Source: Gnetum montanum (taxonomy: Eukaryota; Streptophyta; Gnetopsida; Gnetales; Gnetaceae). Taken from it: a stretch of DNA of 64,000 nucleotides. Made by a program: the position numbers and the translations under genes. The DNA lies in contig MNCI01001975.1 in the NCBI GenBank assembly GCA_015680685.1, positions 397,334 through 461,333 of the forward strand, read 5' to 3'. Below are positions 46,001 through 57,520 of the stretch, in pieces. Numbering within the stretch: the stretch's first letter is position 1; the number at the start of each line of letters is the position of its first letter. The notes beneath the pieces were generated by a model. The model saw only the letters and a list, made by a program, of their open reading frames with translations, had not been told where the DNA came from and did not search any database.

Positions 46001-47195
46001 GTGGGTTTAACGGGTATGATTCGATACTCGACATCTCCTTCGCTAATTATGTTGAATGGTAGCTCTGACTAGGAGACGTCTGGCAGTGTAAGCTCTGAGT
46101 TAGTATCATCAGATGTTTTTGGGTTAGGTGGTGCTTCCTTGGTTTTTGAGGGGTCACGTTTTATGGTTCAATCATCACTTTGGGTCTCATTTGTTTCTTT
46201 CAGTACGGGCTTTTCAGAAATTCTCTCGGGGTTATACTCAGCTGGTGTGTCCTCTTGTTCAATCCCCTGAAATTTAACTTTAGAGACTTGATTTGCCTCT
46301 GTGTGAGATGAGATGGTGGAGGTAGTAGCATCCCCATGGATAATGATTTGACCCCCTCATAGGGTAAGTGAATCTCTTGATGAATGGGGCAAGACACTGG
46401 TTTTAGTTGGGCTAACTAGGGTCATCCCAGGATTAGGTTAAAACCAGGCATCTCATCAATAACTATGAAGTCTGCGGATGTGGGGAACCGATCCCCTACT
46501 ATGAAATCCAAGGTCAATGACTTCAGGTAGGTCATAGACATCGGTTTAATTAATTCTGTAAGTCCTAACTGTTCAATGACAAGATAAGATACCACGTTTG
46601 TGGCATCTCTGTCATCTACATGCACTCGATGTATTTGGAACTGATTGACTCGTATGGGTATAAACATGGGTTTTTGGGTGATGCCTCTGGTTTCCTCATC
46701 GATCTTCATGTTTTTGAGATGAAATCCCAATGATTTCGTCTCAGATCCCTATCGTGTAGACATTACTGCGTGTATAGAGGGTTCATTTGTGGGTAGGTTT
46801 TTGCTAACTGGGATCGATGTTAACATTTGTACTAAAGCTTCACGATGAACATGTGAGGTCAATATGAGGTTGTACAAGCTTAATGATGTATTCTTTTGCT
46901 TAAGGGCTTGTGTAACTTGTGTTAGAGTGCTAGCTAGGTCCTTACCATTTGGTATAACCTTGTCCATGGCCATTTGATCCATTGGACCTAACAGTTGTAT
47001 CTCGTGTGGGGTAACTTTCGTGTTATTTTTTGTGGCCGTTGGGTTTGATATGTGTTGCATTCTTGATTTTTCCTCTTTGTAACTCATTCTTGGTTCGTTG
47101 TTATATTGAGCCATAGGTATTGCACTTAACAGAGTTGGTTTTGGAGGTCCCAGTGCAAGGTGTTGACGTTTCTTCGCCGAACGTTCCTTCTCCAA
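46001..47195 (-). pseudogene. pro: protease region (unit B)
   Basis: Linker: SHVHREALVQMLTSIPV, NEPSIHAVMSTR. Retropepsin: IHRVHVDDRDATNVVSYLVI, FPTSADFIVIDEMPGFNLIL. The active site reads D-D-R as in A. About 36 bases found in A (near 29842-29877) are missing here, in frame. A frameshift separates the last part (46200-46397). Confidence 0.75.
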
Positions 47196-47797
47196 ACGTT
47201 CCCTAGTGAGCTTATCTACCAGGTGTTCTCATGTGGATTGTGCGGGAACATTTGGGATCAGAGCATGGGGTTGTTTTGGGACTCGAATGATGAATGGGGC
47301 GGGACTGGCTTATGTTTGAGGAGTATCGGGCTGTCTAGGTACCTTGACTACAAATGGGGTTGGATGACCTGCAGTTGGTACCTCTGTCGTAACAACCACC
47401 AGTGGCACTTGGACCACGAAGGGAGTGGGCCGGTTTGATGGTGTCACATTAGCGGTCATATCAGCATAATGAATGGTTTGGTTTGGGGTGGTATCTGCGT
47501 TGTTGCCATCACGGGGGGTACTCAGATGGCCAGTGGTGTTTGGTGGGTAGGAGGATCGTGTGGAGGATATGAAGGTTGAAGTGATGTTAGTGCCTTAGGG
47601 CGAACATGAACTATGAAGGCGTTCCTTGGTGTTTCATAGCTATTATCCACCTTCATGATGTTAATTGTGTATGGTGCTTCTTTAGTGTTTAGGGGATCTT
47701 TATATATGCCCATGGACTAGTTTTGTCGTTTGACCGGATTGGCCTCGTCAAAAGTGATTTCACCTCCATCAATCATTTGTTGAATATCTTGCTTCAA

Positions 47798-48700
47798 NNN
47801 NNNNNNNNNNNNNNNNNNNNNNNNNNNNNNNNNNNNNNNNNNNNNNNNNNNNNNNNNNNNNNNNNNNNNNNNNNNNNNNNNNNNNNNNNNNNNNNNNNNN
47901 NNNNNNNNNNNNNNNNNNNNNNNNNNNNNNNNNNNNNNNNNNNNNNNNNNNNNNNNNNNNNNNNNNNNNNNNNNNNNNNNNNNNNNNNNNNNNNNNNNNN
48001 NNNNNNNNNNNNNNNNNNNNNNNNNNNNNNNNNNNNNNNNNNNNNNNNNNNNNNNNNNNNNNNNNNNNNNNNNNNNNNNNNNNNNNNNNNNNNNNNNNNN
48101 NNNNNNNNNNNNNNNNNNNNNNNNNNNNNNNNNNNNNNNNNNNNNNNNNNNNNNNNNNNNNNNNNNNNNNNNNNNNNNNNNNNNNNNNNNNNNNNNNNNN
48201 NNNNNNNNNNNNNNNNNNNNNNNNNNNNNNNNNNNNNNNNNNNNNNNNNNNNNNNNNNNNNNNNNNNNNNNNNNNNNNNNNNNNNNNNNNNNNNNNNNNN
48301 NNNNNNNNNNNNNNNNNNNNNNNNNNNNNNNNNNNNNNNNNNNNNNNNNNNNNNNNNNNNNNNNNNNNNNNNNNNNNNNNNNNNNNNNNNNNNNNNNNNN
48401 NNNNNNNNNNNNNNNNNNNNNNNNNNNNNNNNNNNNNNNNNNNNNNNNNNNNNNNNNNNNNNNNNNNNNNNNNNNNNNNNNNNNNNNNNNNNNNNNNNNN
48501 NNNNNNNNNNNNNNNNNNNNNNNNNNNNNNNNNNNNNNNNNNNNNNNNNNNNNNNNNNNNNNNNNNNNNNNNNNNNNNNNNNNNNNNNNNNNNNNNNNNN
48601 NNNNNNNNNNNNNNNNNNNNNNNNNNNNNNNNNNNNNNNNNNNNNNNNNNNNNNNNNNNNNNNNNNNNNNNNNNNNNNNNNNNNNNNNNNNNNNNNNNNN
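47798..48700. other. assembly gap, 903 N
   Basis: Unit A has about 1.0 kb at the matching place (31179-32301, less the artificial duplication), so the gap length is about right. Any long open frames across it are artefacts. Confidence 0.95.
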
Positions 48701-49704
48701 GAAGAGCTAATAGGGTCATCTTGGTAAAAGTCTAATACTTTAAGCTCTTCGTTGTTGACTGTTTTGAGGCGTTTTACCTCATTGGTGAGTTCTTGCATCA
48801 ACTTTTTGGATTCAGACCAGTCTTGGGCACCAGGTGACATGACAGGTGGGTCATGTTGTGCAGTATGAATGTTATATTGTCGTACGATGGGTGGGAAAGA
48901 GCAAAGTTGAGTGGTTGGAGGTTGCGCTTGCGGAATATTCATGGTAGGCACTATTAAAGGTGGGATACTATAAGGAAAGGGTTGTTGTTGTTGTTGCTGC
49001 AGTACTTGAGGGATGTTCATGGGTGAAATTGTAGGAGGTGGTATGTTATAATGAGGGGGTTGATGTGCTTGCATGTCAGTCATGGCCCATTGTCTAGTCA
49101 TAATTCATGAAGGAGCACCTTGAACTTGTTGAGTTGAAGTGGTGAAGGATGCCCCTTGGGTTTGAATTCATGGTATATAGTGAGCGGATGTAGAAGTAGG
49201 TATCAGAGATGGCATCCCAATCACTTGGGGTGGGAAGGTCACTCCTACATTATTTTGAGGGGGCTGTTGTTGGGGCTGTACTTGTAGGAGGTGAGATAAT
49301 GTAGTGACTGGAGGAATAGTGGCGATAGGTATATTGAATTGGGTATCAGTCATGGGGAGAGTGGGAATAAGAGTGGATGCTACCTATTGAGGCACATGTG
49401 GTTGAGTGGTTTTGAATGAATGGAGGGACATAGTCTCCCCTGTGAAAGGATGGAATAGCGAGTTCACATAAGTATGCAGACAAAGAGTATGGTATGACTC
49501 CTCGTGTTTGAACTAAGTAGCAAAGTCATCTTCCTCTTTTGATTGGGGATTTGGCATGGGCTGGTCTAGGGTCTGAATCCTTGCTAGGAGGAGTTGTGAG
49601 ATGAGCTCAAAGTAGTGCTCTGGGAAAGGGACGATGTCATATGGGAAGGGGATGAACTCATATCCTCCCTTATTGACCAGTTCATATTGTTTCTTAGCCT
49701 CTAT

Positions 49705-49798
49705 TTCAGTTTGATCTATTGCCAAGACAGCTTGGATCTTTACACATATANGTTCAGTTTGATCTATTGCCAAGACAGCTTGGATCTTTACACATATA
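49705..49798. other. assembly join: 46-bp duplication around single N (49751)
   Basis: 49705-49750 repeats exactly at 49753-49798. An unmerged contig overlap. Confidence 0.85.
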
Positions 49799-50094
49799 AA
49801 ATTGTATTGTTCTTGTGTTATGACATTAAATGATGGATTTTTCCCTTGGAGTCTGAGTGATTGACGAGGTCCCCCCTAGGGGTTGACCTCACCATGGGCC
49901 CCTATGGGCTGCACGATGGGTATCGGCATTGTCGTGGCGCCAATGATATCTGGAGTGGACTTGGTTGAAACATTGGTGTTGGCAGTATTCATGATGAAAC
50001 GGTCGTAAGTGTAACAAGGTAGATGGGAGACACTGTCAGCATGTATAGGTGAAATCTGACCAAGTATGAGACGGGTATATCTGTCAATGTACAC

Positions 50095-50340
50095 TGGTGG
50101 CGTGCAGGCTGTTTACATAGTATACACCTAAGTCTGGCAGCATGCAGGCTATTTACACAGCATGCACCTAAGTTTGGTAGCATGCAGCCTGTCTACATAG
50201 TGTACACCTAAGTCTGGTAGCGTGCAACTTGTCTACATAGCGTGCACCTAAGTCTGGCAGCGTGCAGCCTGTCTACACAGTGTGCACCTAAGTTTGGTAG
50301 TGTGTAGCTTTTCTACACAGCGTATGGACTGAATCCCAGT
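50095..50340. repeat. 40-bp minisatellite, leader of unit B
   Basis: Five full units and a partial sixth of the same 40-bp unit as in A, in the same position between primer site and gag. Confidence 0.85.
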
Positions 50341-50513
50341 GTACAGGATTCAACAACCAGTAGGGCGAATAGGTAGCGTATAGATAGAGTACAAGCTAGA
50401 CAACGTATAGGCTAAACAGTGTGTTCATGCTGAGATTGTAGCAGATCTAGTTGAATAGGGTGCAGATTTGACAGGTTTGAACAGTGGATCAGAATAGATT
50501 CAAACAACAGTAG

Positions 50514-50531
50514 GACCTACGTCTAGCACCA
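50514..50531 (-). promoter_or_regulatory. primer binding site of unit B
   Basis: TGGTGCTAGACGTAGG on the - strand, five bases from the LTR end at 50537, as in unit A. Confidence 0.5.
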
Positions 50532-50536
50532 TTTTA

Positions 50537-52271
50537 TGTACTGGCTGAAATTTTTAGTGCATGTATGAAATGAAATGGCCACCGAGAGATCTACAGATAG
50601 ACATAGAAGACCCTACCTTCACTTCAGGGCGAGTTGGAACTAATGAAGGTAGAGTACCTTGGGTGGTTAGCACGCAGATCAGACAAGGATTTCCCCAAAC
50701 GTATGCCAATGTGCAATACGCTGGGTTATACATAAATGATGTGATAGATGTAAATCAGAATGCAAGCGTGCAGGAACGTAAACAAGAGATAAATAAATAT
50801 GAACAAATACTATAACAAATCTTAGCCAAAACTGCAGCAATTTTATTGCATAATGAAAATTACAATACACTGGTCTAGATACAGTTGTGAATCTGACACA
50901 AGGCGGACGAAGAGCCCCGGTGGATGCGAATGGGTGGTGGTACGCTGGTTTGGGCTATAGGAACACCGTGAAGGCTATATGCTCAGCGTGCAAGGTGGAA
51001 GTCCAGCATGCAGGGTGGATTTTCCTGATGCTCTAAGTGTTGATTGCCCCAAATTTTTGCCCAGATTTTCTAAATTTTTGAACCCCTATCTAGTCAAAAA
51101 TTTGGGTTTTGTATGAGTTTGGGTGTCAAATTCGGATCTAAGATGGGATGGTTGGTTGTCGGATGCTAGAATTTTGGATCGGGTGACACGTGGAGCATCG
51201 ACCAGGTGCAAATGAATGAAGCTTTACCAAGTGTGCAGCACGCCAGTGTGTACACGCTGGGCGTATACGCCCCACATGCTTGGACAACATGTGGGCAAGC
51301 ATGAAGAATTTATGAGAAAATTTTGAACTATGAAGCTAGTTTTTTGAGCATGGATCTGGATGCTTGATGTCTTTAGGATGCTTCCTGTTGATTTTGGGCT
51401 CATTTGACCTTGATATGACTGAGTTTTTGGGCATGTTTCTAGCGTGCACACTGTGCTGTACACCGAGCGTGCACGCTGGGCATATACGTCGGGCGTGCAG
51501 GGCCAAGAATGACCCTTTTGATGCCAAAACTTGATGTCTCTAGAGCCTGTGGACTTGTAGGTTCATTGACCATGCCTTGAGGGTTAACTCCATTATCAAA
51601 ATCTTTCCTAAAACGCTCATTCCACCTTGTTTGAAGTGGTGCACGCTGGGAGTATATGCTAGGCATGTAGGCCAGTGTATAGGCATGAAACTATCACTTT
51701 TTAAGGTCAAAAATTGATTTTTGGGAGCCCAGGATGATGCTTGATGGTTTCCCTACCTCTAGGAGTTGATTTCCTATGAAAATCATAGTCTGAGTGCTTG
51801 TTTTGGTCTATCTATGATGGTACACGCTGGGCGTGCAGGCATGAAAACCCATCATTTGGAGCTCAAAACTTGATTTTCAGGAGCCTGAGAGCTGCTGGGG
51901 ACCTTGGGGAAGGTGTTGGGAGTCCATACCTTTATTTATGGCTTGTTTTGGTCAAGTTTTTAGGGCCCAAAAGTTGTTGCACGCTGGGCATGCAGGCCTG
52001 TGTGCAAGAAGTATACTTAGTCAAAGCTAAGTGTTTTAAGCTTGGAACTTGCAGTTCTTATTGCCTAATGTTGATGTAGCCTCCAATGGATCTCAGGGAA
52101 GTTTTATTAGCTTGATTCAACTTCATTTGATGTTGTTTGTAAAGTTTGCAAGTTTTGGTCGTGCTGGGAAGCATTATGACTTAGCTCGATTCTTGTCTGA
52201 AAGTGCTGGGCCACAATTTTTATGGTGTTTCATTAGCCCCTCTTTTTTGATGCTTGGAGGAATCGACCCGA
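50537..52271 (-). repeat. LTR 3 (5' LTR of unit B), truncated
   Basis: It starts TGTACTGGCTG and aligns with LTRs 1 and 2 to about 52271, then switches abruptly to E3 gag. The outer 460 bases or so seen in LTRs 1 and 2 are missing. It has AATAAA on the - strand near 50844 (ATGCAATAAAATTG), a candidate poly(A) signal. Confidence 0.8.
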
Positions 52272-53400
52272 CAAAGTTAAGTGCTCATCAGATCCAAAAG
52301 TTAATTGAGTAGGTAGCCAAGGAGGAGGAAGAATTGAGAAAGCGAGAAAGTATAGAGGAATACAACAAGGATCCTTCTATACATAAAAGGGGGGTTTGAT
52401 TTTGTGATAGTGAATATGAGTTAACTAGAGATGAGGTGGCAAATTAGAAAACCTTGCCTTTCTAGAAATTGCAATCTCAAATCACAGCTATGGTTCACCA
52501 ATTATGGGACTCTATGGACAATAAGTTTCAAGCTATCTTAAAAATTGCTAAAGAGTCTAAGGAGCAATGTGGTGAGCATGAGTGTTGGAGATGTAAAGAA
52601 GTTGAACATGCCATATCCAAGGGTAAAGGTAATATGGCTACGATAGAGACAGTTGTAGATAGTGACTTAGATGATGATGGTAGGTGTGATGTCTACAGTA
52701 TGAACATCCCAAGGGATGTTGTCCAATTGTGTCACACTTGCAAGAATTTGGGGTGTATGCCTTACATCCATGACTTGCACAAAGGCAAACACCCAAAATA
52801 TTGCCTTATCCACAAGGAAGTTCTTGACAGTTCTACTAACCACAGTAGTACTATCCAAGTGGAACTCCACTGCAACCCTACAAATTGTACCAGTAGTCGC
52901 AGCAACCACAGTCATAGGCATTGGCACCTCTAAGATAGCAGTACCCTTACTGGAAACCAGATCCCTATGGTTATTATGTTCAACACCCTTCATCTCCACG
53001 AGACTCCTCTGATCATATTACTGCTTATCAACCTCATCACTACCCTCCTAAAGTATACCAACTACCCTATCCAAGGAGGGATCCCACCTATTATCCTCAT
53101 GCTCCTTCTATTCTTGCACCAAATCCTCTACCTCCTGCATAGCTACCACTTGCTCCATCCATGCAGGGTGAATTACCTACCCAACCATAGCAAAGAAACG
53201 CTACGAGGATGGGTAATCTACAACCAGTTAACCAATTAAGCAAGTTAGAAACACGATCAAATAAAAGACACTTCTTTCAACCTTGCAGTCCACCAAAGTC
53301 TTCAAATACATCAGTGATTGGTAGCCTTGCTCATCCACCTTCCTCTACCTCACTTTTATTTGAGTCCCCTTCAAACCAAAATCCCTCTTGAATCCATACT
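52272..53400 (+). pseudogene. gag: gag, C-terminal part (E3)
   Basis: Aligns with E2 gag from about 13805: HQIQKLIE, then EEEELRKRESIEEYNKDPSI and MDNKFQAILKIAKESKEQ. A Pro/Gln/Tyr-rich tail follows. The N-terminal part and the 5' LTR are lost at the junction. Confidence 0.75.
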
Positions 53401-53445
53401 ATAATATTAACCCATGTTGTATGTCATTAGATTTGAGCCGGTAAC

Positions 53446-53898
53446 TTGCCTAGGAAGTTAGCTGGTCCTAGGAGTCCCCTAGTTTATTTGCAAATTGTTG
53501 GGAATGAGCCTCGTAAAGCACTTCTTGACTTTGATTTCAATGTTAATTTGATCTCACATGAGATGTACACTATGTCGAACCTTCCTCCTTTGAAAAAGAG
53601 CAACATCAGGCTAGAGCTGGTAGACCAATCCATCATTGTTCCATTGGAACTAGTAGAGGATATCGTAACCATTGTTTGTGGATGGTCATATCTTGTTGAC
53701 TTCCTAGTAATCAAGGTGGAGAATTATAAGGGGGACTTTCCAATTATTATGGGAAGGGCATGGTTACACATTGTTGATGCCAAAATGGGTATTAGAGATC
53801 TTTCCTTGGAGATATTTAAAGAAAATGAATTTATAAAGATCAAGAAGAAGAGGGTTCCATGTATTGCGTACAATGATTCAGGGTGCCATTGTGTGTAG
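53446..53898 (+). pseudogene. pro: retropepsin (E3)
   Basis: A 150-residue open stretch: LVYLQIVGNEPRKALLDFDF, NVNLISHEMY, IRLELVDQSIIVPLELVEDI, YKGDFPIIMGRAWLHIVDAK. The active site LLD-L-G-A of the family reads LLDFDF, so the Asp is kept but the Gly is lost. The element polyprotein would be cut by this enzyme. It ends at a TAG at 53896. Confidence 0.8.
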
Positions 53899-54159
53899 AA
53901 GCTATGGTCAATAAAGCAAACATCTATCTTTGCATGTAAGCGGTGTCCACCAGAAGTTGAAATCCAAAGATGTCTGTATGTGACAACCACAAAATAAGAA
54001 AGCACCCAGTGGCTGATAGCTAATTCTAGTAGCAGTACATTATGCATGGAACCTATTGAGGGCCTAATGTATGAATATGTTGCAAGTATAGATGAACTTA
54101 AGCAAGTGCATCACCAACTCTTCAAGGGAGTAAATGATGATATCAATTAGGGAGAGTTG

Positions 54160-55210
54160 GAGATTCTTGAAAATTTCAAATAAGAAACCCTTGAATTAAA
54201 GACATTATTGATTGGAAACGAGTATGTGTTTTTAAAAAATGGAAGATCGGTCATTATTAATGCCAAGCTTACTGCAGGACAAAAGAAGATGTTGATGAAG
54301 GTTGTGGAAAAATGGTCAGTAGCCTTTGCCTAGTCATATTTTGAGCTCACTAGAATAGATCCAAGAATATGCCAACACTATATATACACTGACCCCTTCA
54401 TTAAGCTGAAATAAAAATTGCAGTAATGTTTGAATCCCAATTTAAAGTAGATTGTCAAAGAGGAGATTGAGAAACTCCTCAAGGTAAGATTCATCTACCC
54501 TATTGCAAATTGTTAGTGGGTTAGTCCACTTGTGATCATGCTTAAGAAAGATAGAAAATGGCAGGTATGCATTGACTTTTGACTGCTTAATATGGCAAGT
54601 TTCAAAGATCATTTTTTGTTGCCTTTTTTCGACCAAGTGCTAGACATCATTTCTGGGCATAGTTATTACAACTTTTGGGATAGTTATAATGGCTATAACC
54701 AAATCCGGATTACACCATAGGACCATGCGAAGATGAATTTCACAAGTCTTTGGGGGACTTTTACTTACCGTTCGCTGCCATTCGGTCTATGTAATGCCCC
54801 AACTGCATTCCAATAATTAGTCCTTAGCATTTTCCAACAACAAATTGGTAGTAGGGTAGAAGTCTTCATGGATGACTTTTTTACCTATGGAGCTACATTT
54901 GAGCAAGCCTTGGACCGTCTTGAGTAGGTGTTGAGGAGATGTGTTGAAAAAAATCTTTGACTCAATTAGCAAAAGAGCCATCTTATGGTCCACGAAGGCA
55001 TAGTCTTAGGGTAGTGTATCTCAAAAGTAGGAATTGAGATCAACCCTGAAAAGATAACGGTCATCCAAGGAATAACCTATCAACTAGAAATAGTTAAAGA
55101 AGTGCAGTCATTCCTTGGTCATGCTGGCTACTACTAGCACTTCATCAAGAACTTTTCCAAAGTCACTTGACTGTTGGTTGAATTAACAAAAAAAGATACC
55201 TCATTCTTCT
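54160..55210 (+). pseudogene. rt: reverse transcriptase (E3)
   Basis: Motifs in order: EEIEKLLKVRFIYPIANC, SPLVIMLKKDRKWQVCIDF, SFKDHFLLPFFDQVLDIISG, SYNGYNQIRITP, RSLPFGLCNAPTAFQ, VEVFMDDFFTYG (catalytic FMDD), EVQSFLGHAGYY. These are Athila-like. More than ten stops, mostly TAG and TGA, with the frame otherwise well kept. Confidence 0.85.
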
Positions 55211-55218
55211 AGACCCTT

Positions 55219-55666
55219 GTGTGTGAAATAGCATTTCAACAACTGAAGCAGAAGCTTTTTGAAACCACAATTCTACAAGAACCTAATTGGTCTAGGTTGT
55301 TTCATGTGATGACTGATGCACCAAATTATGCTTTGGGGGTAGTGCTTATGCAACTGGATGATCAAAAATGTCCATATTATATTCATTGTGCAAGTTGGAG
55401 TATCATAGGTGCATAGTTGAACTACACCACTATAGAGAAGGAGTTGATGATGGTGGTGTTTACCTTAAAAAAGTTCAGGCACTATGTGCTTGGTTATAAA
55501 GTGTTCATGCATAAATTATAGGATCATCCAATTCTTGATGAATAAACCAATGTTGAGCCCCCATGTCATACAGTGGCTTATGATTTTGCAAGAGTTCGAT
55601 CTCATAATGGTAGATCAAAAGGGTGTGGAAAATGTGGTTCCTGACCACTTATCACAACTAAGATGA
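55219..55666 (+). pseudogene. RNase H (E3)
   Basis: CEIAFQQLKQKLFETTILQE, LFHVMTDAPNYALGVVLMQL (catalytic Asp kept), NYTTIEKELMMVVFTLKKFR, QKGVENVVPDHLSQLR. Stops lie at 55414 and 55517. It is the usual Ty3/gypsy RNase H with no second copy, unlike the Tat-like units. Confidence 0.8.
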
Positions 55667-56278
55667 GATGATAAGGAGAAAGAAAGCCCCTTATTTGATC
55701 AATTTCCTGACAAATCTCTCCTTGTAGGAGCTATTAATGCACAAATGCCTAATGAACCAAAATGGTATGACATCATTCTCACTTATCTACTTAAGTAAGA
55801 ACTACCACAAGGGCTGGACACCCAGAAGAAACAGTAGTTTCTTCACCAGGTTAAGACCACTTATCACAACTAAGATGAGATGACAAGGAGAAAGAAAGCC
55901 CCTTATTTGATCAATTTCTTGACAAATATCTCCTTGTAGGGGCTATTAATGCATAAATTCCTAATGAACCAAAATGGTATGATATCATTCTCACTTATCT
56001 ACTTAAGTAAGAACTACCACAAGGGCTGGACACCCAGAAGAAACAGTAGTTTCTTCACCAGGTTAAGACCACTTATCACAACTAAGATGAGATGACAAGG
56101 AGAAAGAAAGCCCCTTATTTGATCAATTTCTTGACAAATATCTCCTTGTAGGGGCTATTAATGCATAAATTCCTAATGAACCAAAATGGTATGATATCAT
56201 TCTCACTTATCTACTTAAGTAAGAACTACCACAAGGGCTGGACACCCAGAAGAAACAATAGTTTCTTCACCAGGTTAA
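55643..56278. repeat. 212-bp tandem triplication in E3
   Basis: Units 55643-55854, 55855-56066 and 56067-56278. Units two and three are almost identical; unit one differs by a few bases. It falls in the RNase H-integrase linker and starts inside the conserved DHLSQL end. Confidence 0.9.
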
Positions 56279-57450
56279 GCATTTCATGAAAATCAATGGG
56301 AACCTTTACAAAGTATGTCTCAATAACCTAGTATGCAGGTGTGTCCTTGACATGGATCAACTGTGTGTTCTCCAAGATGCTCATTAAGGTCCTTGTGGGG
56401 GCCATTACATTGGGAGACACATAGCCATCAAAATCCTCATGGTGGAATATTACTAGCCAACAATCTTCAGGGATGCATACTAATTTGTCTATGCTTTTGA
56501 TCATTGTTAGAGGGATGGTGGAATGATAGCTCGAATGAAGGGGCCACAACAATGGATTCAGCCTCTTGAGCCATTCAATATTTGGGGCATTGACTTTATG
56601 GATCCCATTGCACCTTTGTCAAATGGAGAGGCATACATAATAATCATGGTTGACTATTACACTAAGTGGGCAGAAGCAACAACCATCATCAACTGTACAT
56701 TCACTACTGTTGCTTGGTTTGTATAATAGAATATCATAAATAGGTTTTGTGTGCCTTGTGCATTAATTTCTAACAATGGAACTCATTTTATAGGTGCCAC
56801 TTTCTGAAAACTTATGTAGCACTGGGGGGTTCAGCACAAACTCACAACACCTTATCACCCTAAAGCCAATGGTCAATTTGAGGTTACTAATTGAGAGATT
56901 ACAAAAATTCTCATGTGCACTATTAGTAAATACTGAAGGGACTAGAGAACCAAATTAAATGATGCACTTTGGACCTAACACTCCATGTGGAAGCTTCCCA
57001 TAGGATATTCTTGCTATGAGCTCGTGTACATAAAACTACCAACACTACCCATCTAATTCGAGCTTTATACACTCTCTATAGCCTATGACATTGACCTAGA
57101 TCTAAGTCTAGCACAAAAAGAACAATTAATGAACCTCAACTTGCTAGATGAAAATTGTTTAATCATCCTATCATCCAATGAAACACATAAGGCATTCAAT
57201 AAGAAATGCCATGACCTCAAAATAAGGAAAGTCAAGTTTTAACTAGGAGACAAGGTTCTCTACTGGAATCCTACACACGTACCTCAACAAACCAAATTTC
57301 AAACATTATGGGAAAGACCTTACATTATTGATGAGACTTTTCCATATGTGGCCATGATTATCTATAAACTTGATGATCCAGATAAGAAATAATTAGTCAA
57401 CATCAAACAACTAAAACCTTTCCATGAGCCTAAGCCAACCAACTCAATAG
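56279..57450 (+). pseudogene. int: integrase (E3)
   Basis: Zinc finger half: HFMKINGNLYKVCLNNLV, GGHYIGRHIAIKIL, with broken frame. Core: WIQPLEPFNIWGIDFMDPIA, MVDYYTKWAEATTI; the second catalytic Asp reads Asn (ISNNGTHFIGA). C-terminal: LDLSLAQKEQLMNLNLLDEN, KCHDLKIRKVKF, LGDKVLYWNPTHV, LWERPYIIDETFPY. It ends near KQLKPFHEPK. Confidence 0.85.
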
Positions 57451-57511
57451 ACACATCACCAGATGGACAACCATGCTCAATATTTCAGATCTCCTCCTTC
57501 CAACTTAGTCA

Positions 57512-57520
57512 TGGGAGAGA
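57512..57520 (+). promoter_or_regulatory. polypurine tract of E3
   Basis: tgggagaga immediately before TGGCCATCC, the 3' LTR start; one G fewer than in E1 and E2. Confidence 0.75.

Larger units (their letters stand above)
47522..50094 (-). pseudogene. gag: gag (unit B), interrupted by a sequence gap
   Basis: The N-terminal part is readable from 50094, continuing through 49773-49513 (YDIVPFPEHYFELISQLLLA) and the Pro/Gln linker with its Gln run (48981-49000). Most of the capsid and the zinc knuckle fall in the N gap. The Pro-rich tail is at 47522-47713. A stop after GAPS (near 49105) is shared with A (near 32706). Confidence 0.7.
17237..52271 (-). mobile_element. tandem Tat/Ogre-like retrotransposon array, LTR-int-LTR-int-LTR
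   Basis: Three LTRs (17237-19427, 34212-36444, 50537-52271) enclose two internal regions in the same - orientation. All lines of the two internal regions align throughout, with scattered substitutions. Order on the - strand is primer site, leader minisatellite, gag, protease, [antisense spliced gene], RT, RNase H, archaeal-type RNase H, integrase, polypurine tract. A second RNase H and a long internal region fit the Tat/Ogre clade of Ty3/gypsy. Sharing of the middle LTR points to unequal recombination between LTRs. The last LTR is truncated at 52271. Confidence 0.85.

Noticed and set aside
47723-49101. Long open frames of 316-435 codons on both strands
   Set aside because: They run through the 903-base N gap and are artefacts of undefined bases.
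34212-52271. Ordinary segmental duplication of a single element
   Set aside because: The duplicated unit starts and ends exactly at LTR limits with a shared middle LTR, which fits LTR recombination better.
52667-52999. 110-codon - strand frame in E3 gag
   Set aside because: It is a shadow of the gag reading on the + strand.
57450-57520. Env-like third ORF in E3, as in some Athila elements
   Set aside because: Only about 70 bases separate the integrase end from the polypurine tract.
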